From: a virus
IMG/VR virus record: IMGVR_UViG_3300028790_000014
Coordinates: 1 to 32,274 of that record
DNA length: 32,274 nucleotides
Direction: 5' to 3' (one strand)
Below the pieces are notes generated by a model, which saw nothing but the letters and a program-made list of their open reading frames with translations, had not been told where the DNA came from and did not search any database. The translations under genes and the position numbers were made by a program. Below, one piece after another: positions 23,401-29,291 of the stretch. Each line of letters starts with the position of its first letter. The stretch's first letter is position 1.

Positions 23401-24884
23401 TCCATTCCTGGTATGCTGCCCATTACGGGAGCGCTATCATATAACCAACTCTGGTTCGCCGATGTGACCATGAGTCCCTGTTGCGCCAAGGTTAACATCA
23501 GCGCGTCGGCACTGTCGCAGCTGGGCAGGCCTCTGCGCCTCATACTCTCCTTCGATTCAATTTGCAGCTTGCCCGTGGATGAGAATGTATATCTGGCGCT
23601 CACCAGATCGTCGCGCATCTGATCGTCTCTGGGCAGGCGCACGGTACGGGTGGCGAGCCACTCGCGCATCCTGGCCCAAAGTTCATCACGCAAGCGCATA
23701 TAATTATTTGCATTGGCCGGTGACTCAGAGACGTTGACGCCCAGCACCGGCAGGCCCTGCTCTTGCAGGCGGTCCACCACACCAGCGCCAATGCCGATTG
23801 AGTCAATCGCGATCAGCGATGGCCGTGAGGCCTGCGCCAAATCGAACTCGTGCTTGACCGCGCCGGCCAGGACCATCAAATCGATGTTGCGCCAACGGCG
23901 CGGCGGCTCGGTGACGCACGCGCCCTGACGCTTGATCAACACCGATGCGTCGGCGCCGAAGCGCGCGCAGTCTAACCCCCAAAGAATCGGCGCACCGGTA
24001 TCGAGCACTGTGTCCCGGTTCATTGCAGCATCTACAAGCTCGCCGGGGATGAATGTATCATCGCTACCGGCGGGGAACTGACCCAGCACGCGGACCCTGA
24101 ACGCGTTGCTCTCGGGGCCGTATCTTTGGCTCATCTCAGCCACGTAGGCCGGATCGACACGTGTGCTCTCGGCAGAGCTCACCGTCATGCAGCGCCAGCG
24201 ATCGCGCTCCAGCGTGTGAGTGCGCCAGAAGAACCCCGAGTCGCGCGTTGGGTTACCGATCAGCAGCGTGATCGCTCCGGAACTACTCATTGAGCCGCTG
24301 GCAGCCTCGTAGACCTTCTCGTCGATGCCCGATGCTTCGTCCGCGACCAAGAGTATGTTGGCACTGTGCAAGCCGGCCATCGCCTCGGGGGTCTCGGGGC
24401 GGGATGTCCTCGCCGTAACGAAGCACTCGCGGTCACTCTTGAGGGTAATGTGGTCGGCGGTCACATCCCACAGCGCCTGCCACTGCTCGGGCATACGGCT
24501 CATCCACTTGAGGAGCTCGGGCCATAGGACATCGAACAGCTGGGGCGCGGATGGTGCGGTCAGCGCACACTTAAAGGGTGCACGGGTGCAACAAAACCAC
24601 AAAACAACCCACGCAGCCAAGCAGCTCTTTCCGACACCGTGACCACTTTTGATGCTGTGCCGGGTGAAGCCCCTGGCGAAGCCACGCAGGGCCTCGATCT
24701 GCCACGCATCCGGCTCCTGCAGGAGCACTTCCCTCACAAAGGCGATGGGGGCGCGGTTGTAGCGCTGCAGCGCGAAGTCGAAGGCGGAAAAATCGGGCGG
24801 TGCGTCGTTGGGAGGAGACGCAGCGCCCGAAGTAGAATCGCTCGTATCTGGCGCCAGTATATCATGTTGCAGGTGCAGCGTCAT
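23397..24884 (-). CDS. terL: Terminase large subunit
   Basis: This is a 495-residue protein. The ATPase half has Walker A SGHGVGKS (residues 80-87) and Walker B ILLVADEA (177-184), followed by a coupling motif around LLIGNPT. The nuclease half has the acidic triad in GLDCARFGAD (Asp305), LIAIDSIGIG (Asp361) and SCDSADALML (Asp457 and Asp460). The sequence is a complete packaging motor-nuclease that translocates DNA into the head and cuts the concatemer. It overlaps the small HTH gene upstream and the HNH gene downstream by 4 nt. The packaging strategy (headful or cos) cannot be told from sequence alone. Confidence 0.95.
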   Translation of the reverse strand: MTLHLQHDILAPDTSDSTSGAASPPNDAPPDFSAFDFALQRYNRAPIAFVREVLLQEPDAWQIEALRGFARGFTRHSIKSGHGVGKSCLAAWVVLWFCCTRAPFKCALTAPSAPQLFDVLWPELLKWMSRMPEQWQALWDVTADHITLKSDRECFVTARTSRPETPEAMAGLHSANILLVADEASGIDEKVYEAASGSMSSSGAITLLIGNPTRDSGFFWRTHTLERDRWRCMTVSSAESTRVDPAYVAEMSQRYGPESNAFRVRVLGQFPAGSDDTFIPGELVDAAMNRDTVLDTGAPILWGLDCARFGADASVLIKRQGACVTEPPRRWRNIDLMVLAGAVKHEFDLAQASRPSLIAIDSIGIGAGVVDRLQEQGLPVLGVNVSESPANANNYMRLRDELWARMREWLATRTVRLPRDDQMRDDLVSARYTFSSTGKLQIESKESMRRRGLPSCDSADALMLTLAQQGLMVTSANQSWLYDSAPVMGSIPGME

Positions 24885-25102
24885 GGGGCGAGGTGGCCAT
24901 AGTCGCGTTCACGCACGTAGCGGATCAGCGACCACGGGATGCCCACCTCGGCGGCGATGCTGTGGTCAGACGCGCCCTCGGCGTACTTCCCGTCGTCCCA
25001 GTCGAACGAAGCCTCCAGCTGCTCGCGGATCGCCCGCTTCTGCGCGTAGCTGAGCTCGCGGTAACGCACCTCGTGCGTGTGCGGCATCGACATCATCGAC
25101 AT
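24881..25102 (-). CDS. Small HTH protein, terminase small subunit candidate
   Basis: The product has 73 residues from the ATG at 25102, with GGGGGAG upstream; frames extending further right run through the opposite-strand gene. The sequence HEVRYRELSYAQKRAIREQLEASFDWDDGKYAEGASDHSIAAEVGIPWSLIRYVRERDYG contains an HTH (SDHSIAAEVGIPWSLIRYVRE). It lies directly before terL with an ATGA overlap, the usual place of the small subunit. It is shorter than most small subunits, so it may bind DNA without the oligomerisation part, or may be a regulator instead. Confidence 0.6.
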   Translation of the reverse strand: MSMMSMPHTHEVRYRELSYAQKRAIREQLEASFDWDDGKYAEGASDHSIAAEVGIPWSLIRYVRERDYGHLAP

Positions 25103-25166
25103 AGCGGGTGGCTCCCCCTGTGGGTAACATGCCACTACCGGCGGATTCCCGCCAACTGGAACGCCA

Positions 25167-27149
25167 ATGCCCAAGCCCTCGGACGATCCGCAGCTGGAAC
25201 AGCGTGTCGCTGCTCTGGAGGAGCATGCCGGTGCCACTGATGCGGCAATCGCCGATCTGGACGCGCGCGTGCTGGCTCTGGAGAACGCGGTAACGACACC
25301 CACGCCAGAGCCGCCGGGCGGCATCATAGACAATACCCTGCCGGAGCCTGAGCCCCCGATCGAACCGGAGCCTGAGCCTGAGCCTGAGCCGGGTGAGGGG
25401 CTGGCGGTTGTCATCCGCGCCGCATCCGGCGAGACCGTCTACGAGGAGGCGGGGGCCGAGAACCTGGGCGACTACGTCGACCCGGAAGGCGCCTTTGTGC
25501 AGCGCTGCTACCGCGCGCCGCGGCAGGACGACGCGCTGCCGGGGCTGACCGTGTGGTTCCGGCCAGACGCTGATGGCTCGCGGCAAGAGGTCGTCGTCGA
25601 GCTAGGCGTGCCGTTGGTGGACGGCCTGACGCCCGCCAACCTGGGCGCCTACGAGGCCGAGATCTGGGACGGCGACGAACTGGTGGCGACGGTCCAAGTG
25701 CCCAGCCATCCCTGGTATGCGCGCTGGCGCTGGCAGTCCGCGCCCAGGCCGGTGCGTGTTTCACGTGAAACACTGATCGCCTCGGGCAAGGTGCCGCACT
25801 ACGACGGCACGGTGCTCGGTCAGTTCATCGGCGATCTGGCGCCGCAGACGTACACCACCATGGGCTTTTCGGGCATGGTCACCGGCATGGGGTGGACCGG
25901 CGATCGCCCCGACATCGGCATCCTGACCGGCTGGTCCGCACAGTGGTTGTGCAAAGGGAACAACACCGAGACGGTCATTGCTCAGGGCGAGGCGTCGGGC
26001 ACCATCTCGATGCATCTGCGTGACCCCGTCACGGGTGCGCCGCTCGATCTGGTCAACGACTACCCGAAGATCACCAGCTACCCGAACGGCGGCGATCCGA
26101 TCGTGCCGATGACCAAGGGCATCGTCACCTACGACAGCGGGCACTCGCCTGCGTGCTCATACTTGCCGTGGCTGCTGACCGGCGACGTGTATTACCTGGA
26201 GGCGCTCCAGTTCCAGGCGAACATCGAGATCATCGGCGAGCCGGCGTCCGGTCGCTACACCTGGGCCGGGCGGTATGGCGCATGGCCGCTCAGGAACAAG
26301 CTGTATGCGGCTGTTGCCTCGCCGACCGATCCGCCGCGCTGGCTGCTGGCTCAATCGGTGTTCCACGCGCACATGGAGGGCGTGCGCTCCGAGATGCTGA
26401 AGGACATGGCCAACGAGGACCCGATCCTGTCGGTATTCCGTGCCAGGCAGTTCGGTGGATCGCAGGGCACCCCGGCGCATCCATCCGGCACGTATGCCGT
26501 GTTCTGGCAGTGTGCCATGGAAAGCTTGGTGTATGGGCTGTGCGTCCAGCTGGGCTTCGACGAGTGGAGCGAACCGCTGGTCTGGAAGATCGATTCCGAG
26601 GTCCAGAGAACCAACGGCGAAGCCTGGCCACGCGCCACGCCAGTGCCATACAACACCGGCCTTGTATATACATGCAACCTGACGGCTGCGATCACCGCGA
26701 CCGACACGTTCATACCGGTCGATCACTATGCCGGCGGGCCATGGCCCGTGGAACCGTTCTCGGTCAAGTGCCAGAACGAGGTGATGACGGTCGTGGACAA
26801 GGGCGATGGGGCGCTGTGGCAGGTCCAGCGCACCGCTCCGGTGGCGCACGCAGCTGGTCAGGCATTGGTCGGGCCAACGTATCTGTCGTGGCTGGAGTGT
26901 GCGATGCGGACGGTCGCGATGCACCCGGACGAAGTGCCGTTTGCCCCGGACGATCCGACCGGCATGGCTGAGCTCTACAACGAAACGTCGGGCAGCGTGG
27001 GATACGCGCAGTATGCCCGTGCGGCGCTGGCTGTGGCGGTGCGCTGTGGCGTGGCGGAGGCTGCGTCGAGCTATGCGTGGATCGACGATGAGTTCACCAA
27101 GCATAACCGGAGCTCATGGCATCCTGCCTGGGGGTGGTGCATCACCTAG
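25167..27149 (+). CDS. Large coiled-coil/alpha-toroid protein on the plus strand
   Basis: The gene encodes 660 residues on the strand opposite to the head genes. Residues of about 8-42 form a coiled coil (LEQRVAALEEHAGATDAAIADLDARVLALENAV). Residues 43-76 are a Pro/Glu linker with 6-bp DNA repeats. A beta domain follows (about 80-195, ending HPWYARWRWQSAPRP). The long helical region from 210 has HSPACSYLPWLLTGDVYYLEALQFQANIE, resembling an alpha/alpha-toroid of carbohydrate-active proteins. Catalytic residues cannot be named. A tail-associated or polysaccharide-acting role is inferred. A parS sequence codes VSRET at residues 198-202. Its stop shares CTAG with the opposing microprotein. Confidence 0.75.
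   Translation: MPKPSDDPQLEQRVAALEEHAGATDAAIADLDARVLALENAVTTPTPEPPGGIIDNTLPEPEPPIEPEPEPEPEPGEGLAVVIRAASGETVYEEAGAENLGDYVDPEGAFVQRCYRAPRQDDALPGLTVWFRPDADGSRQEVVVELGVPLVDGLTPANLGAYEAEIWDGDELVATVQVPSHPWYARWRWQSAPRPVRVSRETLIASGKVPHYDGTVLGQFIGDLAPQTYTTMGFSGMVTGMGWTGDRPDIGILTGWSAQWLCKGNNTETVIAQGEASGTISMHLRDPVTGAPLDLVNDYPKITSYPNGGDPIVPMTKGIVTYDSGHSPACSYLPWLLTGDVYYLEALQFQANIEIIGEPASGRYTWAGRYGAWPLRNKLYAAVASPTDPPRWLLAQSVFHAHMEGVRSEMLKDMANEDPILSVFRARQFGGSQGTPAHPSGTYAVFWQCAMESLVYGLCVQLGFDEWSEPLVWKIDSEVQRTNGEAWPRATPVPYNTGLVYTCNLTAAITATDTFIPVDHYAGGPWPVEPFSVKCQNEVMTVVDKGDGALWQVQRTAPVAHAAGQALVGPTYLSWLECAMRTVAMHPDEVPFAPDDPTGMAELYNETSGSVGYAQYARAALAVAVRCGVAEAASSYAWIDDEFTKHNRSSWHPAWGWCIT
25756..25773. promoter_or_regulatory. 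parS: parS-type ParB-binding site, copy 2
   Basis: GTGTTTCACGTGAAACAC, the same 18-bp palindrome as at 18421-18438, contains the universal 16-bp parS. It lies inside the 660-residue gene, again coding VSRET in frame. The two copies are 7335 bp apart. No ParB homologue is seen in the window; host ParB is the expected partner. Confidence 0.85.
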
Positions 27150-27247
27150 CGGATGGCGCCTGCCAGCCAGAACACGTAGCCGCCAAACCAGAGCGCGCCC
27201 AGGTAGAGGGCCAGGAGCAGCAGCAGCCTGGCTGCCATTGCCATCAT
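27146..27247 (-). CDS. Membrane microprotein (33 aa)
   Basis: The product has 33 residues: MMAMAARLLLLLALYLGALWFGGYVFWLAGAIR, one membrane helix with little else. The ATG at 27247 forms an ATGA overlap with the upstream gene, supporting translation. The stop TAG lies in a CTAG that also holds the last bases of the plus-strand gene's TAG. The pair of membrane microproteins may belong to lysis or exclusion functions, but nothing shows this. Confidence 0.6.
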   Translation of the reverse strand: MMAMAARLLLLLALYLGALWFGGYVFWLAGAIR

Positions 27248-27363
27248 CGCACCACCAGGACCTGGAACAGGAACAGCAGCGCCAGGATGATGGCGACGCC
27301 GACGACCACGACTAGGATGGCCATCGAGGTTGACGGCAGGTCAGTGCGGTCGCTCTCATCCAT
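27244..27363 (-). CDS. Membrane microprotein (39 aa)
   Basis: The product has 39 residues: an acidic N-terminus (MDESDRTDLPSTS), then one long hydrophobic helix (MAILVVVVGVAIILALLFLFQVLVVR). The ATG overlaps the previous stop by 1 nt (TAATG). It is a small single-span membrane protein. A holin-like or sensor role is possible, but the size and the single helix alone do not prove it. Confidence 0.6.
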   Translation of the reverse strand: MDESDRTDLPSTSMAILVVVVGVAIILALLFLFQVLVVR

Positions 27364-27671
27364 TAGGCGAGCTCCTCGTCCACCGTGCAGGCGATGCCTA
27401 GACGCCCGATCCTGCCCCACGAGCAATTGCCGCCGTGATCCTCGACCAGCTGCAACAGCGCGGCGGTGGCGGGCGCGACCACCAGTTCGCTTTCGTAGAC
27501 CCAGTTGCCCCGCTCCTCGCCGCTGTCGTCCCGCTCACCGAGTAGCCTGACATTGGCGTGGCGCATGGTGTTTTTCATATCCAACCATGCTTCGGCGGCG
27601 GTCGCGCCGTAGCCGTGGATGAGGCCATCGGTGTCGTGGACGATGTAGCCGTTGATGGTGATGTCGCTCAT
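27363..27671 (-). CDS. Small phage protein, first gene of left divergent arm
   Basis: The gene encodes 102 residues from the ATG at 27671. AGGAGACAG sits just upstream in a leader that is nearly the same as that of the opposite gene at 27781. The sequence SDITINGYIVHDTDGLIHGYGATAAEAWLDMKNTM, then VVAPATAALLQLVEDHGGNCSWGRIGRLGIACTVDEEL, resembles small conserved phage proteins of unknown function. The upstream start in the long ORF lies inside the promoter and is rejected. Confidence 0.65.
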   Translation of the reverse strand: MSDITINGYIVHDTDGLIHGYGATAAEAWLDMKNTMRHANVRLLGERDDSGEERGNWVYESELVVAPATAALLQLVEDHGGNCSWGRIGRLGIACTVDEELA

Positions 27672-27675
27672 GTCT

Positions 27676-27777
27676 CTGTCTCCTGTGTTGCTCGACACCC
27701 GATACATACGATCACCCCTTGATTATGTCAAGCCCAGTGTGTATGTTCCTCCTTGTCGAGCGAAACACAGGAGACAG
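27676..27777. promoter_or_regulatory. Mirror-symmetric divergent promoter with shared leaders
   Basis: Minus arm: TTGACA (27731-27726), 17-bp spacer, TATGTA (27708-27703). Plus arm: TTGATT (27719-27724), 17-bp spacer, TATGTT (27742-27747). The -35 boxes sit next to each other around the palindrome CTTGA-TTATG-TCAAG (27718-27732). Inverted arms at 27676-27697 and 27754-27777 carry nearly the same mRNA leader, including AGGAG; they differ by a 2-base indel. Both transcripts would start at about the first base of the arms. The central palindrome is a plausible operator. Confidence 0.72.
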
Positions 27778-27780
27778 TCA

Positions 27781-27966
27781 GTGCTTAAGCCCATGCGCGT
27801 TTTTCGTTGCCACTATATCTGCGACGAGTGCCCCAACGAATTTGCCGATGAGATGCTGGTGATCGGGCCAAGCTGGTGCCCCTCATGCGACAAGGAGTGC
27901 GAACCCTACAGCACCGAGACGCTGTTCGATGTCGAGGCATACGACGACGAAGAGGAGGTCGTGTGA
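27781..27966 (+). CDS. Small zinc-ribbon protein
   Basis: The product has 61 residues from the GTG at 27781, with AGGAG 7 nt upstream; longer frames start inside the promoter. Two Cys pairs, CDEC (residues 14-17) and CPSC (33-36), sit 15 residues apart as in a rubredoxin-like zinc ribbon. The C-terminus is very acidic (FDVEAYDDEEEVV). It is probably a small regulator or protein-binding factor of the early region. The stop overlaps the next start (TGATG). Confidence 0.7.
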   Translation: MLKPMRVFRCHYICDECPNEFADEMLVIGPSWCPSCDKECEPYSTETLFDVEAYDDEEEVV

Positions 27967-28136
27967 TGAGCGATCTCCAGGCGATCGCCGCCAAGCTGGA
28001 GCAGGCAATGGCGCAGTTGCGGCTGATCCGCTTCGGCGAGATCAGCGCGGTGGGCTACGGTCAGGTGCTCGACGCCCGGTGCCTGCTGGCCGAGGCGCTG
28101 GGCCGGCTGGACAGCATGAGGAAGCAGGCGGCATGA
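27966..28136 (+). CDS. Small helical protein
   Basis: The gene encodes 56 residues: SDLQAIAAKLEQAMAQLRLIRFGEISAVGYGQVLDARCLLAEALGRLDSMRKQAA, almost all helix. The ATG at 27966 overlaps the upstream stop by 1 nt. It is coupled to the zinc-ribbon gene. The stop is followed by a strong hairpin and a pentanucleotide array. No family is recognised. Confidence 0.65.
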   Translation: MSDLQAIAAKLEQAMAQLRLIRFGEISAVGYGQVLDARCLLAEALGRLDSMRKQAA

Positions 28137-28150
28137 AGGCACTGACGGCT

Positions 28151-28174
28151 GGGGCGGCGGCAGGATGCCGCCCC
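28151..28174 (+). terminator. GC hairpin behind the plus-strand small genes
   Basis: GGGGCGGC at 28151-28158 pairs perfectly with GCCGCCCC at 28167-28174, with an 8-nt loop, 14 nt after the stop at 28136. There is no T run directly after it; the pentamer array follows after 1 nt. It is an RNA-end hairpin, probably part of a composite terminator or stabiliser. Confidence 0.5.
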
Positions 28175-28175
28175 T

Positions 28176-28254
28176 GTGCCATGTCATGCCTGCCCTGCCA
28201 CGCCCTACCATGCCCAGCCCTGCCATGACGCGACGCGCCAGGCCCGGCCGTGCC
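28176..28254 (+). repeat. Pentanucleotide-periodic array (NNGCC)
   Basis: GTGCC ATGTC ATGCC opens the array (28176-28190). From 28190 to 28254 it continues as thirteen 5-base units, ten of which fit NNGCC (for example CTGCC CTGCC ACGCC). It begins 1 nt after a hairpin behind a stop codon, as the copy at 17572-17631 does behind the scaffold-like gene. It is not an obvious coding or insertion element. Confidence 0.7.
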
Positions 28255-28257
28255 GGG
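28243..28257. terminator. Possible terminator between convergent genes
   Basis: CCCGGC at 28243-28248 pairs with GCCGGG at 28252-28257 around a 3-nt loop, followed on the plus strand by GGCGAGTTTGTTCT. It lies at the end of the pentamer array, between the plus small genes and the minus DUF5681 gene. The tail is only moderately T-rich. Confidence 0.35.
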
Positions 28258-28275
28258 GCGAGTTTGTTCTACCGA

Positions 28276-28695
28276 CTATTCCAGGGCAGGAACACTATAA
28301 TCAACCACAGGCTTGGAGGAGTCGCCCGATTCGTTCGTGCTTTGCCCCTCCGACGCGGCTTGCAACGTTTCGGCAACACGCCGCGCCGCAATCAAATGCA
28401 ACAACGTCAAGCTGGTCCCCTCGGTCTCGTCGACGATCGGCGTGATCGGTCGGCCCCAACCACGGTCCAGCAGCTGCTGGATGGCTGCCAGAGCGCGTCC
28501 GTCGTCGTCGGCACGCATGATAGCCACGAGGCGCTGCACGGCTTCCTTGGTGTGTTCACGGGCCAGCGAAGGCAGGTCATCTGTGGCCTTTGGGCGTCCC
28601 TTTGGGTTGCCGGATTGGCCGGGCTTCCACAGGCTTGCGGCCTGTCGCCTTGAGGAAGACGACCTAGCAGGTCCGACAATGAGGTCTGACGGCAT
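28276..28695 (-). CDS. DUF5681-domain protein
   Basis: The product has 139 residues from the ATG at 28695; a GTG at 28701 is an alternative. WKPGQSGNPKGRPKATDDLPSLAREHTKEAVQRLVAIM is the hallmark of DUF5681, proteins often found with phage terminases and DNA-processing genes. The remainder is a helix with ALAAIQQLLDRGWGRP and an acidic C-terminus. A DNA-binding or small-terminase-like role has been suggested by such neighbourhoods but is not established. Here it sits in the replication module, far from terL. Confidence 0.7.
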   Translation of the reverse strand: MPSDLIVGPARSSSSRRQAASLWKPGQSGNPKGRPKATDDLPSLAREHTKEAVQRLVAIMRADDDGRALAAIQQLLDRGWGRPITPIVDETEGTSLTLLHLIAARRVAETLQAASEGQSTNESGDSSKPVVDYSVPALE

Positions 28696-28710
28696 CGCCA
28701 CGCAACTTTA

Positions 28711-28989
28711 TTAGCCTCGCTCGAGCTTGGCTAGTCGCTCGTTCAGTTGGCGCACGATCTGGTGCAGGTCGGCCACCTCTTGCTGGATGTCTGGCTGAGC
28801 CGCGCCTATGGCGGCATTCAGCAACTGGCACATCCAATCGGCCATAGCGCGGTCCTTGATGCGGTCGGCAAGCTGGACGCCGCCATTCAGGGTGATGGCG
28901 AGTATGTGCCATGTGGCATCGAAGTTGGCATAGACGCTGAAGCCCTCGATCAAGGCCAGCATGTTGGTGGTATCGTCACGGTCAGCCAT
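28711..28989 (-). CDS. Small replication-module protein
   Basis: The gene encodes 92 residues from the ATG at 28989, with GGAG 7 nt upstream; the longer frame extends into the origin-like region and is rejected. The sequence ADRDDTTNMLALIEGFSVYANFDATWHILAITLNGGVQLADRIKDRAMADWMCQLLNAAIGAAQPDIQQEVADLHQIVRQLNERLAKLERG ends in a clear coiled coil. It may be an oligomeric accessory or regulator. No family is recognised. Confidence 0.65.
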   Translation of the reverse strand: MADRDDTTNMLALIEGFSVYANFDATWHILAITLNGGVQLADRIKDRAMADWMCQLLNAAIGAAQPDIQQEVADLHQIVRQLNERLAKLERG

Positions 28990-29061
28990 GGTCGCACTCC
29001 ATCTGCGGTTGTGGTCAGGGCTGCATTGGGTGTCGGAAGCACCCTTGCGGCCCGTTTGTTG

Positions 29062-29291
29062 TAGACGGCAAAAACGACGGAAAACAGCCAAAAAATCATA
29101 ACGTGACGAAGATGAAAACTGTATATACCCACGCCACTTTAAGTCACGCGCGTCACGCGTTGTCGTCACTCACTTTTCTGGTTCGTCACGCGTGACCGTG
29201 ACGATTCGTCACTCGTCACGCCCCCTATAGGGGAGCGTGACGCGCGTGACGAAGGTGACCGAAACCCCTTTTTTGCCGAATGCCGCGTCAC
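29062..29291. other. Putative replication origin with GTGAC iterons
   Basis: The 298-bp gap before the helicase gene end holds an A/T-rich part (about 29062-29130, with AAAAAC, AAAAAATCATAA and TATATA) next to a dense cluster of GTGAC/GTCAC. Thirteen copies lie between 29103 and 29291, many as GTCACGCG or GTGACG. A 12-bp palindrome CCCCTATAGGGG with flanking GTCACGC/GCGTGAC arms (29214-29242, one bulged A) stands in the middle. The layout, beside primase and RepA-like ATPase genes, resembles an iteron origin. Function is inferred; an operator is the alternative. Confidence 0.6.

Noticed and set aside
25103-25414. N-terminal extension of the small HTH (terminase small subunit candidate) gene
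   Set aside because: The extension is a Ser/Gly low-complexity shadow of the Pro/Glu linker of the opposite-strand gene.
27652-27780. Longer start for the zinc-ribbon gene
   Set aside because: The extension would cover the divergent promoter and leader; the GTG at 27781 has AGGAG at the right distance.
28990-29169. N-terminal extension of the 92-residue gene into the iteron region
   Set aside because: The extension is unlike a folded protein and lies over the A/T-rich and GTGAC repeats; the ATG at 28989 has its own ribosome site.
29265-29276. CCCCTTTTTTG as a terminator T run
   Set aside because: No gene on the plus strand ends before it and no stable stem directly precedes it.
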